Shown here one piece after another: positions 52,651 through 60,786 of a stretch of 64,000 bases of DNA. The DNA is taken from NCBI RefSeq assembly GCF_003957295.1, contig NZ_RQPJ01000014.1:132060-196059 (forward strand), read 5' to 3'. This stretch comes from Arenibacter aquaticus (lineage in GTDB: Bacteria; Bacteroidota; Bacteroidia; Flavobacteriales; Flavobacteriaceae). The translations under genes were made by a program, and so were the position numbers. The notes below the pieces were generated by a model, which did not search any database, had not been told where the DNA came from, and saw only the letters and a program-made list of their open reading frames with translations. The stretch's first letter is position 1. Each line of letters opens with the position of its first letter.

Positions 52651-53919
52651 TTAATATGCCCAAGAGGACCTCATGGGTTGATCTATTAATCTATTGGCTT
52701 CCTCATCATTGATAAACTCCTGCTTTACAGGGTCAAACTCGAGGGTACGCCCCAATCGAAGCGCTATAATCCCCATATTCACCACGGTCGCGGAACGATG
52801 TCCGTTTTCCTCGTTCAAGGCAAACTTTTGTCGGGTTTTTACCGATTCTGTAAACTGGGTAATCTGCTCCTCCGGGTCCGGAATACTATCAATTAGACCT
52901 TCTATATTAGGAATGGTAGATTTAAAACCATTGTATATTTTCCCATTGGGCCCTTCTATATAAGCGGCATTCTTATCTTTATTTTCGCCATCCAATATAA
53001 TTTGACACCCATCGGCATAGGTATATACAATTTTTCGCCAAGTCCCAATAGCATCATAGTGTTGCTCAGGAGCGTCCACTTCCACTTTTACGGGACTGGT
53101 ATTATCCTTCCCCAAGAAATACTGTACTGGATCTATATAGTGTTGTCCCATATCCCCAAGACCTCCACCATCATAATCCCAATACCCTCTAAAGGTACCG
53201 TGTACTCTATGTGGATGATATGGCTTTTCTGGCGCAGGGCCTAACCACATATTATAATCCAACTCGGAAGGCACGGGCTGAGGCGTAAGGTTCTCCTTAC
53301 CTACCCAGTAAAATTTCCAATTGAATCCTGTTACACCACTAATCGTAACTTTTAACGGCCATCCCAAGGCACCGCTATCCACAACTTTCTTCAATTTCCT
53401 AACCGGTGTTCCCATTCCGTAAAAATTATCCTTAAAACGGAACCAGGTATTTAATCGGAACATTTTACCATGAAGTTTCATGGCCTCCACTACCTTTTTA
53501 CCTTCTCCTATGGTTCTGGTCATAGGTTTCTCACACCATACGTCCTTACCTGCCTCGGCCGCCATGATAGACATTAGACCGTGCCAATGGGGTGGGGTCG
53601 CAATATGAACAATATCTACATCCGGTCTTTGAAGTACCTCCCTAAAATCCCGATACCCCTTTACGCTGCCGCCAACTTTTTGTAGTGTATTGGCCAAATG
53701 ATTGGCATCCGCGTCACATATGGCCAACAACTTTGTACCCTCATAGGTGAGATGTCCTTGCCCCATACCCCCTACTCCTATTACGGCCTTGGTCAATTGA
53801 TCACTGGGTGGGATAAAATTGGCCCCTCCCATAACATGTCTGGGAATAATGCTGATTCCCGCAGCTGCCACAAGTGATTTTCTTACAAAATCCCTTCGGC
53901 TAGTAGATTTTTTCTCCAT
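52651..53919 (-). CDS. Secreted Gfo/Idh/MocA-family oxidoreductase
   Basis: A 422-residue NAD(P)-dependent oxidoreductase with a Tat signal (SRRDFVRKSLVAAAGISIIPRHVMG). The Rossmann motif is GVGGMGQGHL at about 46-55. The catalytic EKPMTRT is at about 133, and the C-terminal beta-sheet domain holds LGDMGQHYIDPVQYFLG with the conserved His. The Tat signal means it is exported folded with cofactor, typical of the Bacteroidota enzymes that oxidise or epimerise sugars. Together with the DUF1080 gene it suggests oxidation of a glycoside at C3 followed by cleavage of the 3-keto product. The sugar is unknown. Confidence 0.92.
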   Translation of the reverse strand: MEKKSTSRRDFVRKSLVAAAGISIIPRHVMGGANFIPPSDQLTKAVIGVGGMGQGHLTYEGTKLLAICDADANHLANTLQKVGGSVKGYRDFREVLQRPDVDIVHIATPPHWHGLMSIMAAEAGKDVWCEKPMTRTIGEGKKVVEAMKLHGKMFRLNTWFRFKDNFYGMGTPVRKLKKVVDSGALGWPLKVTISGVTGFNWKFYWVGKENLTPQPVPSELDYNMWLGPAPEKPYHPHRVHGTFRGYWDYDGGGLGDMGQHYIDPVQYFLGKDNTSPVKVEVDAPEQHYDAIGTWRKIVYTYADGCQIILDGENKDKNAAYIEGPNGKIYNGFKSTIPNIEGLIDSIPDPEEQITQFTESVKTRQKFALNEENGHRSATVVNMGIIALRLGRTLEFDPVKQEFINDEEANRLIDQPMRSSWAY

Positions 53920-53993
53920 TTATACCTATTCTATTGTTTAATTGCAATTTTGACATTCAAAGCAACAAAGAAAGAGTATAATGCGTAAAAAAA

Positions 53994-54014
53994 GGGGTAA
54001 TATTTGGGGTAATA
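53994..54014. promoter_or_regulatory. Tandem GGGGTAATA direct repeat upstream of the Gfo/DUF1080 operon
   Basis: GGGGTAATA occurs at 53994-54002 and 54006-54014, a 12-base step (about one helical turn), 75-95 bases before the oxidoreductase start. A weaker AGGTAACTA follows at about 54026. Winged-helix activators of the OmpR/SARP type often bind such head-to-tail repeats; the neighbouring regulator gene is the natural candidate. Confidence 0.45.
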
Positions 54015-54054
54015 AAGTAGAAAAAAGGTAACTACACCACTTTTTTTTAGCTTC

Positions 54055-56388
54055 CTACTGGTTCTCTGAGGAATTATTTATTACCATCTCCTCAAATCTT
54101 AGGGCGTACGATTCACCATAAATCTTTTCATAAAGCTTAACAAAATTATCGTAAACGGTACGGGCAAGACTTAATTTACCCTGCCCAATCAGAATCTGAA
54201 GCTTTATCTGCAAAGCATTTTCATTTAAATCATCGTAGATATACATAACAGAAGCCAGGTCGTATAACAATACACTATGTGCATCCGCGTCCAACTTATT
54301 GGATAGCTCCCAACACAATTCAATAATACTATTGCTCATTTTTTCCACAAAGGGATCCAACCAAGAATCGCTCATATTTGCCAAAAACCGACCTTCTTTT
54401 AAAATAGCCAACAGTTTTGGCAAACGAAACTCCAAAAAAGACCTAGTCCTATCTTCCGAGCCTAGTTCGTGCTTAAGGTCCAATACCTCCTGATAATCAC
54501 AATAGCAGTTAGTGCCCAATTCCAAAAACCAATTTTTATCCTTAAAGGTCAAATTAATTTCATTGGAAGCCGACAATATTGCCCGAAGATTCTGAATATT
54601 GGTACCTCTGGTATTTTTGGCATTCTTGGGCTCTACTCCGGGCCAAAGAGATTCCGTAAGCTTCTTTGTACTGATGCCCTTTTTGTCCCCTATACTATGC
54701 AATAGTACTATAACAAACAGCTGCTTTAATTTGGGTGACAATCTCTTTGCTATATCCTGGCCGTCCTCGGTAAGTATCCTTAAGGAGCCGAAACACAATA
54801 TTTTTTCGGGATAGCTTTCTTGTGTACCTATTCCATGGGAAGATCTTTCCTTCTTGGGCAACCTAGACAACACCAACTTATTATTACTACCTAGCTTATT
54901 TCTGCTCCATAACCACCACAGCATAAATACCAATACCACGGCACCCAAAATTAACCAAACAACTATCGTATTAGACTGCCATTCGGGCACCTTACCTACC
55001 AACCCTTGGTACTCCTTCCTAATTTCATTCGCATTAAGTTCTCGCTCCCATATTTTAATGCTCCCCAAATAGCCGTTAAAAAACTCCTGCCACAGATTAC
55101 TACCTATTAAAATGTTGTAATCTGACGTATCATAATCTTCTATAAGCTTAATATTATCCGTTGGCTGACCGTTGACAAAAAACAGCAGCTCATTATTTAC
55201 CTTGGAATGAACTAGGGCCACGTGGGTCCATTTACCCAATGGCACAGGTGATGCTTTGGAAATATAATCTTTAACCCCGGCCATGGTGAAGGTCAACAAC
55301 CCATTGTGAAGCTTAAGAACAAAATTCTCCCCTTTGCCCAAAATACTATTGTTTTCGTTTAACACCGTTGGTTTAACCCAGGCCGATATGGTAAAACTAC
55401 CCTGAAGGGCGTTCCTACTATCCAATCCTGCATCCAAATAGGCGCCATTGCTAAAGAAACCCACCTTGGCATGCAAAGGATCTTCTTTTATAGCAATGTT
55501 ATTGGCTATCAATTCCCTATTATTCTTGCGCGCAATATTCCTAATATCCGTCCCAAAAACAAAATAATCGGTTAACCCATACTCAAAATCCAATGGAAAA
55601 CCTGTAAATTCCTTAAGGTTATCCCGATTTTCGGGGGTAGTAAATATTATATCAGGAGAAAAATAATAACCTGCCTTATGGGGAACAAAAACTGGCAAAC
55701 TCGCCTTAAGATCTATTGGCATACTAAAATAGCCATTGGCCACGAGGTTTTTAGGTCTTTTAAAATACACCTCGGCCAATAAACCGTCTTTAGACCTAAC
55801 AGCACCAAACACTTTGCTCCTCGTATTAAGTTTAACAATTATGCTATCTGCCCTCCCAATGAATTCCGGATCAACTTTAATAAAATTGGGCATCCTGGCC
55901 GATTTCCTCCAAATATCCATAAAAATACTGTCGGCTACCATTTCCTCATTAGGTAGGTAGAGCGCTCCCAACTCTTTAAGTTTTTTAAACTTTATTTCTT
56001 CACTCTCCTTGTGCAAGGAGTTGAACTTTAAGACTTCAACATCCTGCAAAGAAATTTTTGGCACCCAAATATCTTCCGGCCATTTAAGGTCTAACTCGTC
56101 ATCGGTTAAAATAACGACTGAATCCTTTTTAGTAAGTAATTGTTGTAATAAAGGCTGCTGAATCTCTTTGTAACCGGAGATGAGCACTGCCAAAGGAGAT
56201 GTACTGTTTAACAAAGAAGGTAAATTGGTAGGGGTAACCTGATCAAAATCCACCAATATTCGTGATTGAAGACGAACTTTCCATTTATCCTCCTCTGAAA
56301 GTTGGCGGTATTCTTGAGCTGTTCCCGTTCTTAAGAAAAGAAACAAGAACAACAAACCAATTTTTAATACTATACTTCTTCCCTGCAA
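54055..56388 (-). CDS. Membrane-spanning regulator: outer LamG-like domain, one helix, inner winged-helix domain
   Basis: A 777-residue protein. Signal peptide 1-24 (VLKIGLLFLFLFLRTGTAQ). An unknown exported region covers about 30-305. A LamG/concanavalin-type jellyroll is at about 310-465 (GSFTISAWVKPTVLNENNSILGKG, LGKWTHVALVHSKVNNELLFFVNGQP, GYLGSIKIWERELNANEI). One membrane helix at about 473-494 (NTIVVWLILGAVVLVFMLWWLW). The cytoplasmic part from about 528 has a winged-helix/BTAD-like output (ILCFGSLRILTEDGQDIAKRLSPKLKQLFVIVLL, STKKLTESLWPGVEPKNAKNTRGTNIQNLRAIL) and a helical tail. The start is TTG 56388, since an in-frame stop lies just before. By layout it could sense an outside carbohydrate and switch genes directly. 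No histidine kinase parts are present. Confidence 0.8.
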   Translation of the reverse strand: MQGRSIVLKIGLLFLFLFLRTGTAQEYRQLSEEDKWKVRLQSRILVDFDQVTPTNLPSLLNSTSPLAVLISGYKEIQQPLLQQLLTKKDSVVILTDDELDLKWPEDIWVPKISLQDVEVLKFNSLHKESEEIKFKKLKELGALYLPNEEMVADSIFMDIWRKSARMPNFIKVDPEFIGRADSIIVKLNTRSKVFGAVRSKDGLLAEVYFKRPKNLVANGYFSMPIDLKASLPVFVPHKAGYYFSPDIIFTTPENRDNLKEFTGFPLDFEYGLTDYFVFGTDIRNIARKNNRELIANNIAIKEDPLHAKVGFFSNGAYLDAGLDSRNALQGSFTISAWVKPTVLNENNSILGKGENFVLKLHNGLLTFTMAGVKDYISKASPVPLGKWTHVALVHSKVNNELLFFVNGQPTDNIKLIEDYDTSDYNILIGSNLWQEFFNGYLGSIKIWERELNANEIRKEYQGLVGKVPEWQSNTIVVWLILGAVVLVFMLWWLWSRNKLGSNNKLVLSRLPKKERSSHGIGTQESYPEKILCFGSLRILTEDGQDIAKRLSPKLKQLFVIVLLHSIGDKKGISTKKLTESLWPGVEPKNAKNTRGTNIQNLRAILSASNEINLTFKDKNWFLELGTNCYCDYQEVLDLKHELGSEDRTRSFLEFRLPKLLAILKEGRFLANMSDSWLDPFVEKMSNSIIELCWELSNKLDADAHSVLLYDLASVMYIYDDLNENALQIKLQILIGQGKLSLARTVYDNFVKLYEKIYGESYALRFEEMVINNSSENQ

Positions 56389-56549
56389 AATTTACACAAT
56401 CAACCCCATTCGGGAATTCTATTTATCCCCGCAATTTACTAAGAATAAATAGAATTATATCTATACAGAATTAGCTGAAGTATATCGATATAGCAAAACA
56501 GGAAAACCATCCTTAATTACTATATACATAACAAAAAACCTTAAAAAAA

Positions 56550-58334
56550 CTACATCCTATCCGGAACTTTAATACCCAATAAACCAAATGCCGATTTAAT
56601 GACCTCAGCCACCTTATTGGCTAACTGAATCCTGAATATTTTCTTATTATCGTCCTGCTCTCCTAAAATGGAAACATTCTGATAAAAAGAATTAAATTCT
56701 TTGACCAGGTCATAGGTGTAATTGGCAATCAGGGCCGGACTATAATTGTCTGCAGCCAATTGAACGGTATCCGGAAACAACTGTAGCTGCTTTAACAATT
56801 CCTTCTCCTTATCATGCAATTCTACCAAAGCCTGCTCCGCACTAAGGTCTTCCCCTAGCTCCTCTGCCTTTCTTAGAATAGATTGTATTCTGGCATAGGT
56901 ATACTGAATAAATGGCCCAGTATTACCCTGGAAGTCCACCGATTCTTCAGGGTTGAACAAGATTCTTTTTTTGGGATCCACCTTAAGGATATAATATTTT
57001 AAGGCCCCCATTCCTATAATCTTATAAAGCTGCTGTTTTTCCTCATCGGAATAGTCTTCCAGTTTACCCAATTCCTCCGAAATTTCGGCAGCCGTTTGGG
57101 ACATGGCTTCCATTAGCTCATCGGCATCAACCACTGTTCCTTCCCTACTTTTCATTTTACCACTAGGCAAGTCTACCATACCATAACTTAAATGATATAA
57201 TTTTTCTGCCCAGGAAAATCCCAGTTTCTTCAGAATTAGGAACAACACCTTAAAATGGTAGTCCTGTTCATTCCCTACCGTATAGACCATACCTCCAACA
57301 TCTGGATTGTCCTTAACCCGTTGTATGGCCGTTCCTATATCCTGGGTCATATATACTGCCGTTCCGTCTGACCGTAGCACTATTTTCTCATCCAGCCCTT
57401 CATCTGTCAGATCTATCCATACACTACCATCTTCCTTCTTATAAAAAACCCCTCTTTGCAAACCATCCTCAACAAAATCCTTGCCCAACAAATAAGTATT
57501 GCTTTCATAGTACAGCTGATCAAAGTCTACCCCCATATTATCATAGGTCACTGCAAAACCGTCGTACACCCATTGGTTCATAGTCTTCCAAAGCCCTACG
57601 ACTTCTTCGTCTCCTGCCTCCCATTTTCTAAGCATATCCTGGGCCTCCAATAGTATTGGCGCTTCCTTTTCGGCTACTTTGGCATCCATCCCTTCCGCAA
57701 CCATTGCCGAAACTTCTTCTTTATAAGCCTTATCAAAGGCCACATAGTAGTTCCCCACCAACTTATCACCCTTTAATCCGGTGCTTTGTGGCGTCTCTCC
57801 ATTCCCATATCGCAACCAGGCCAACATGCTTTTACAAATATGAATCCCCCTATCGTTTATAATTTGGGTCTTGTATACCTTTTTTCCAGATGCCTTAAGA
57901 ATTTCCGATACCGAATATCCCAACAAATTATTACGCACATGCCCCAAATGAAGGGGTTTGTTGGTATTGGGCGAAGAGTATTCTACCATAACTGCATTGT
58001 TCTCCGAACCGGATACAAAACCATAGTCCTGCAGACCCCTTATTTCATTGAAGAATTTTAGATAGTACCCATCGCTAATAGTAATATTTAGAAAACCCTT
58101 AACCACATTATAGTCCTGTACTTCCGAAACCTCATTCTTTAAGTACTGCCCTATCTCTTCCCCGATCTGTACCGGATTGCCCTTGACATATCGCAACATT
58201 GGAAAAATTACGGCTGTAATATCGCCTGCAAAATCCTTACGTGTAGGTTGAAATTCTACCATGGGCAAGTTTACGTTATAAACGGAGGCAATTGCTTCTT
58301 TTACCTTTTGAGTAAGGACTTCTTGTATGTTCAT
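56550..58334 (-). CDS. argS: Arginyl-tRNA synthetase
   Basis: A 594-residue class I synthetase that charges tRNA-Arg. N-terminal Add-1 domain 1-90, HIGH-type motif in SSPNTNKPLHLGHVRNNLLG at about 118-137, and the KMSKS position taken by SGKMKSREGTVV at about 385-395, the degenerate form common to ArgRS. The anticodon-binding DALR domain ends with FGLLGIKVPDRM. Length is normal. The minus strand has a TAATTTTG -7 box at 58357-58364, 22 bases before the start codon. Stand-alone gene. Confidence 0.97.
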   Translation of the reverse strand: MNIQEVLTQKVKEAIASVYNVNLPMVEFQPTRKDFAGDITAVIFPMLRYVKGNPVQIGEEIGQYLKNEVSEVQDYNVVKGFLNITISDGYYLKFFNEIRGLQDYGFVSGSENNAVMVEYSSPNTNKPLHLGHVRNNLLGYSVSEILKASGKKVYKTQIINDRGIHICKSMLAWLRYGNGETPQSTGLKGDKLVGNYYVAFDKAYKEEVSAMVAEGMDAKVAEKEAPILLEAQDMLRKWEAGDEEVVGLWKTMNQWVYDGFAVTYDNMGVDFDQLYYESNTYLLGKDFVEDGLQRGVFYKKEDGSVWIDLTDEGLDEKIVLRSDGTAVYMTQDIGTAIQRVKDNPDVGGMVYTVGNEQDYHFKVLFLILKKLGFSWAEKLYHLSYGMVDLPSGKMKSREGTVVDADELMEAMSQTAAEISEELGKLEDYSDEEKQQLYKIIGMGALKYYILKVDPKKRILFNPEESVDFQGNTGPFIQYTYARIQSILRKAEELGEDLSAEQALVELHDKEKELLKQLQLFPDTVQLAADNYSPALIANYTYDLVKEFNSFYQNVSILGEQDDNKKIFRIQLANKVAEVIKSAFGLLGIKVPDRM

Positions 58335-58356
58335 TAATAATTGTGCTTTAGGCCTG

Positions 58357-58364
58357 CAAAATTA
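58357..58364 (-). promoter_or_regulatory. -7 promoter box of argS
   Basis: The minus strand reads TAATTTTG, an exact TAnnTTTG box, 22 bases before the argS ATG. Confidence 0.5.
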
Positions 58365-58488
58365 AACATTTTTTATTCTTTTGCCTTGATCTAACGTAGA
58401 AGTAGGCCGCAAAGAGAGCAGAATTAGTTAACTTTATAAGTCCATAGATAGGGAATTTGCCCTAATAGAGCCGAAATCACAAGAAACT

Positions 58489-58914
58489 ATGCTTTTAAAC
58501 GTCTCGTATAACAATAAAGAAATTACAAATAAAATTGACAGGGAATTGGGAAAGCCGTTTACCATGAAAGAGCGTTTTGCCATGAACGGCATAGGGTGTC
58601 CAAAATTGTTTATCATGGACTGCAGTAAGGAGATCAAGAACTTATTGATATTGGACAACAACACCAATTACTGCAACATAGAATTACGGCCCAAAGGCAT
58701 TATAATACGTTTTCGGTCGCTTCTGGAAACGTACGGACTAATCATACCTTATTACAAATTTACCCTATACAAAACCGATTTTGGAGTATACACCTTATAC
58801 CGGGACAACTATTTTATAAAAGTAAAATCTGACACCAAGGCCATTCAAAAGTTCTTTACAAAATTATTGGGCTATAGGGCAGACAATGCACCTACGAACA
58901 TTGAGGACTTATGA
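58489..58914 (+). CDS. Conserved-looking small protein of unknown function
   Basis: A 141-residue protein without signal or membrane helix. It has an N-terminal helix with basic and acidic residues (TMKERFAMNGIGCPKLFIMDC) and then five or six beta strands (IELRPKGIIIRFRSLLETYGLIIPYYKFTLYKTDFGVYTLYRDNYFIKVK), ending in a helix (TKAIQKFFTKLLGYR). This pattern is PH/GRAM-like in style, though I cannot name the family. Coding bias and a full-length frame support a real gene. It is divergent to argS by 154 bases and precedes the second BCCT gene by 71 bases. Confidence 0.65.
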   Translation: MLLNVSYNNKEITNKIDRELGKPFTMKERFAMNGIGCPKLFIMDCSKEIKNLLILDNNTNYCNIELRPKGIIIRFRSLLETYGLIIPYYKFTLYKTDFGVYTLYRDNYFIKVKSDTKAIQKFFTKLLGYRADNAPTNIEDL

Positions 58915-58985
58915 TAGGCTAGCTACATACTATCAGAGAACAGGCCTGTAAAAAAAATATAGATAAGCCTCTTTCCTTTTTCAAT

Positions 58986-60536
58986 TTGAAAAACACTAAA
59001 CGCAACATCATTACAACATTTAAAAAGCTTTACAAAAACCAACTACTCTCCATATCCCTTGGGTTGCTATCCTTTTTAACCCTGATGGTATATATTTCCA
59101 CCAAAACCATATACAATACTATAGAGTGGATATCCCTGTGGGTAAGGAATCACTTCGGCTATTTCTACCTCTATTTAGGTTTGGGCTGTGTTCTTTTTTT
59201 GCTGGGAATTGCATTATCGCCACTGGGCAAAATAAAACTGGGAAAAAAGAACCAGAAGCCAGAGTACGGCATTTGGGCCTGGACAGCAATGTTATACAGC
59301 GCAGGCATGGGGGCCGGTATACTACTAAGGGCCGTACAAGAGCCGGTATACATGCAGCAAAATATACCCTATGCATCCCATTTAACTGCAGATATCCAGG
59401 CCTTGGAGTATACCTTTTACCAATGGGGTTTTACTGCATGGGCGTTTTATGGACTATTTGCCATGGTTATAGGATACCATTTATACGTACGAAATAAAAA
59501 GGTACTGATCAGTTCTACCATAGAAGACGTAGTTCAACACAAGACCTCTAGAACAGCCATTGACATCCTCACTATTATGACCACCGTATTTGGCTTGGTT
59601 GCAGCAATAGGCCTGGGCACCACACAAATAAACGGGGGAATAAACCATCTTCTTTCAGAATCTTTTGGCCTAACCGCTACCCTACTATTAACAACACTTA
59701 TTTCCTGTCTGGCTTTCTTCTCTGCTTACAAAGGAATAAACAAAGGGATACAGGTACTATCAAAAATCAATATCCTCGTAACATTGACATTATTGATCTT
59801 CACTTTTATCAATAGCAACGGCATGGAAATATTGGGCAACTTCACCAATGCAACCCTTCAATACCTAATGGATTTTATCCCTTTAAGCCTAGCTTATGGC
59901 TCTTATGACCCCGGATTGGACTTCCTAACGGATTGGACTTTTTACTATTGGGCCTTTTGGTTGGCTTGGGCCCCGTTTACTGGGATATTTATTGCACGGA
60001 TCTCCAAAGGGCGCACTCTAAGGCAGCTGCTTTTGGGAGTATTGATTATTCCATCTTTGGGAACTTTTTTTTGGTTTTCCGTGTTTGGCACTTCTGCATT
60101 TAATCTTATTGCGGAATGGGGAAGCTACAACCATGAATTTAGCGGAGTATTTTCCTCTATTTTTATTTTCTTTGAAAACTACCCTTATGCAACCTTATTA
60201 AATTGCATTACCATTCTTTTATTGATAGGTTTTTTAGTAACCTCTGTAGACTCGGCCGTTTTTGTATTGAGCATGTTTACAGACCAGGGCAAAAAAGAAC
60301 CAAGTAAACAACATCGTTTAATTTGGTCACTTTTTATTTTTTTGGCCACGGTGGCACTAATCTTATTAGGGCATGCCAAGCCTGAGGTAAACACTTTGAT
60401 AGCAGCTCAAAAGTTGCTTATCATAACATCGCTACCCTTTGCATTTTTTATAGTCTTCATGGCGATTATATTTATAAAGGAAGTAATTCAATATCGAAAT
60501 AAATGGTCCCGAAAAGACCGAAAAGGGATTTTGTAG
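58986..60536 (+). CDS. BCCT-family transporter, divergent second copy
   Basis: A 516-residue membrane carrier with about 12 helices. The Trp-rich motif is FYYWAFWLAWAPFTGIFIARISKGRTLRQLLLG, close to that of the first BCCT. In the substrate-binding helix it reads SAGMGAGILLRAVQEPVYM, where the family and the copy at 7107 have GMGIGLxFWSxxEP. The conserved Phe-Trp is thus Leu-Arg, which may change substrate. The start is TTG 58986 (MKNTKRNI); no ATG is available upstream of the first helix. The C-terminal tail is short and basic (YRNKWSRKDRKG). It has no porin or Usp partner here. Confidence 0.88.
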   Translation: MKNTKRNIITTFKKLYKNQLLSISLGLLSFLTLMVYISTKTIYNTIEWISLWVRNHFGYFYLYLGLGCVLFLLGIALSPLGKIKLGKKNQKPEYGIWAWTAMLYSAGMGAGILLRAVQEPVYMQQNIPYASHLTADIQALEYTFYQWGFTAWAFYGLFAMVIGYHLYVRNKKVLISSTIEDVVQHKTSRTAIDILTIMTTVFGLVAAIGLGTTQINGGINHLLSESFGLTATLLLTTLISCLAFFSAYKGINKGIQVLSKINILVTLTLLIFTFINSNGMEILGNFTNATLQYLMDFIPLSLAYGSYDPGLDFLTDWTFYYWAFWLAWAPFTGIFIARISKGRTLRQLLLGVLIIPSLGTFFWFSVFGTSAFNLIAEWGSYNHEFSGVFSSIFIFFENYPYATLLNCITILLLIGFLVTSVDSAVFVLSMFTDQGKKEPSKQHRLIWSLFIFLATVALILLGHAKPEVNTLIAAQKLLIITSLPFAFFIVFMAIIFIKEVIQYRNKWSRKDRKGIL

Positions 60537-60744
60537 TAGTCATTGCCAAACGTAACTATATACCTGGACATAGAATTACGATGGCCTACATAAAACACCT
60601 ATTACAAAATTTTGTTTTCGTAACTACTTAGTACTCTATTGACACTAAGTCACCAACATATCATCCCATTATTTAGCAAACAACCTTTAAACCAGAGCAA
60701 CATTCACTTTATCCATTTTGATGTGATAATCCCCTTACAACAAC

Positions 60745-60752
60745 TATATTTG
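60745..60752 (+). promoter_or_regulatory. -7 promoter box of the glycosidase/glycosyltransferase operon
   Basis: TATATTTG is an exact TAnnTTTG box 34 bases before the glycosidase ATG. TTTG at 60717-60720 precedes it by 24 bases, slightly more than the usual 19-21, so the -33 is uncertain. The 250 bases before the gene hold nothing else I recognise. Confidence 0.55.
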
Positions 60753-60786
60753 AATTAATTTTCCTTACCGAGTTAATTGTAATAAA

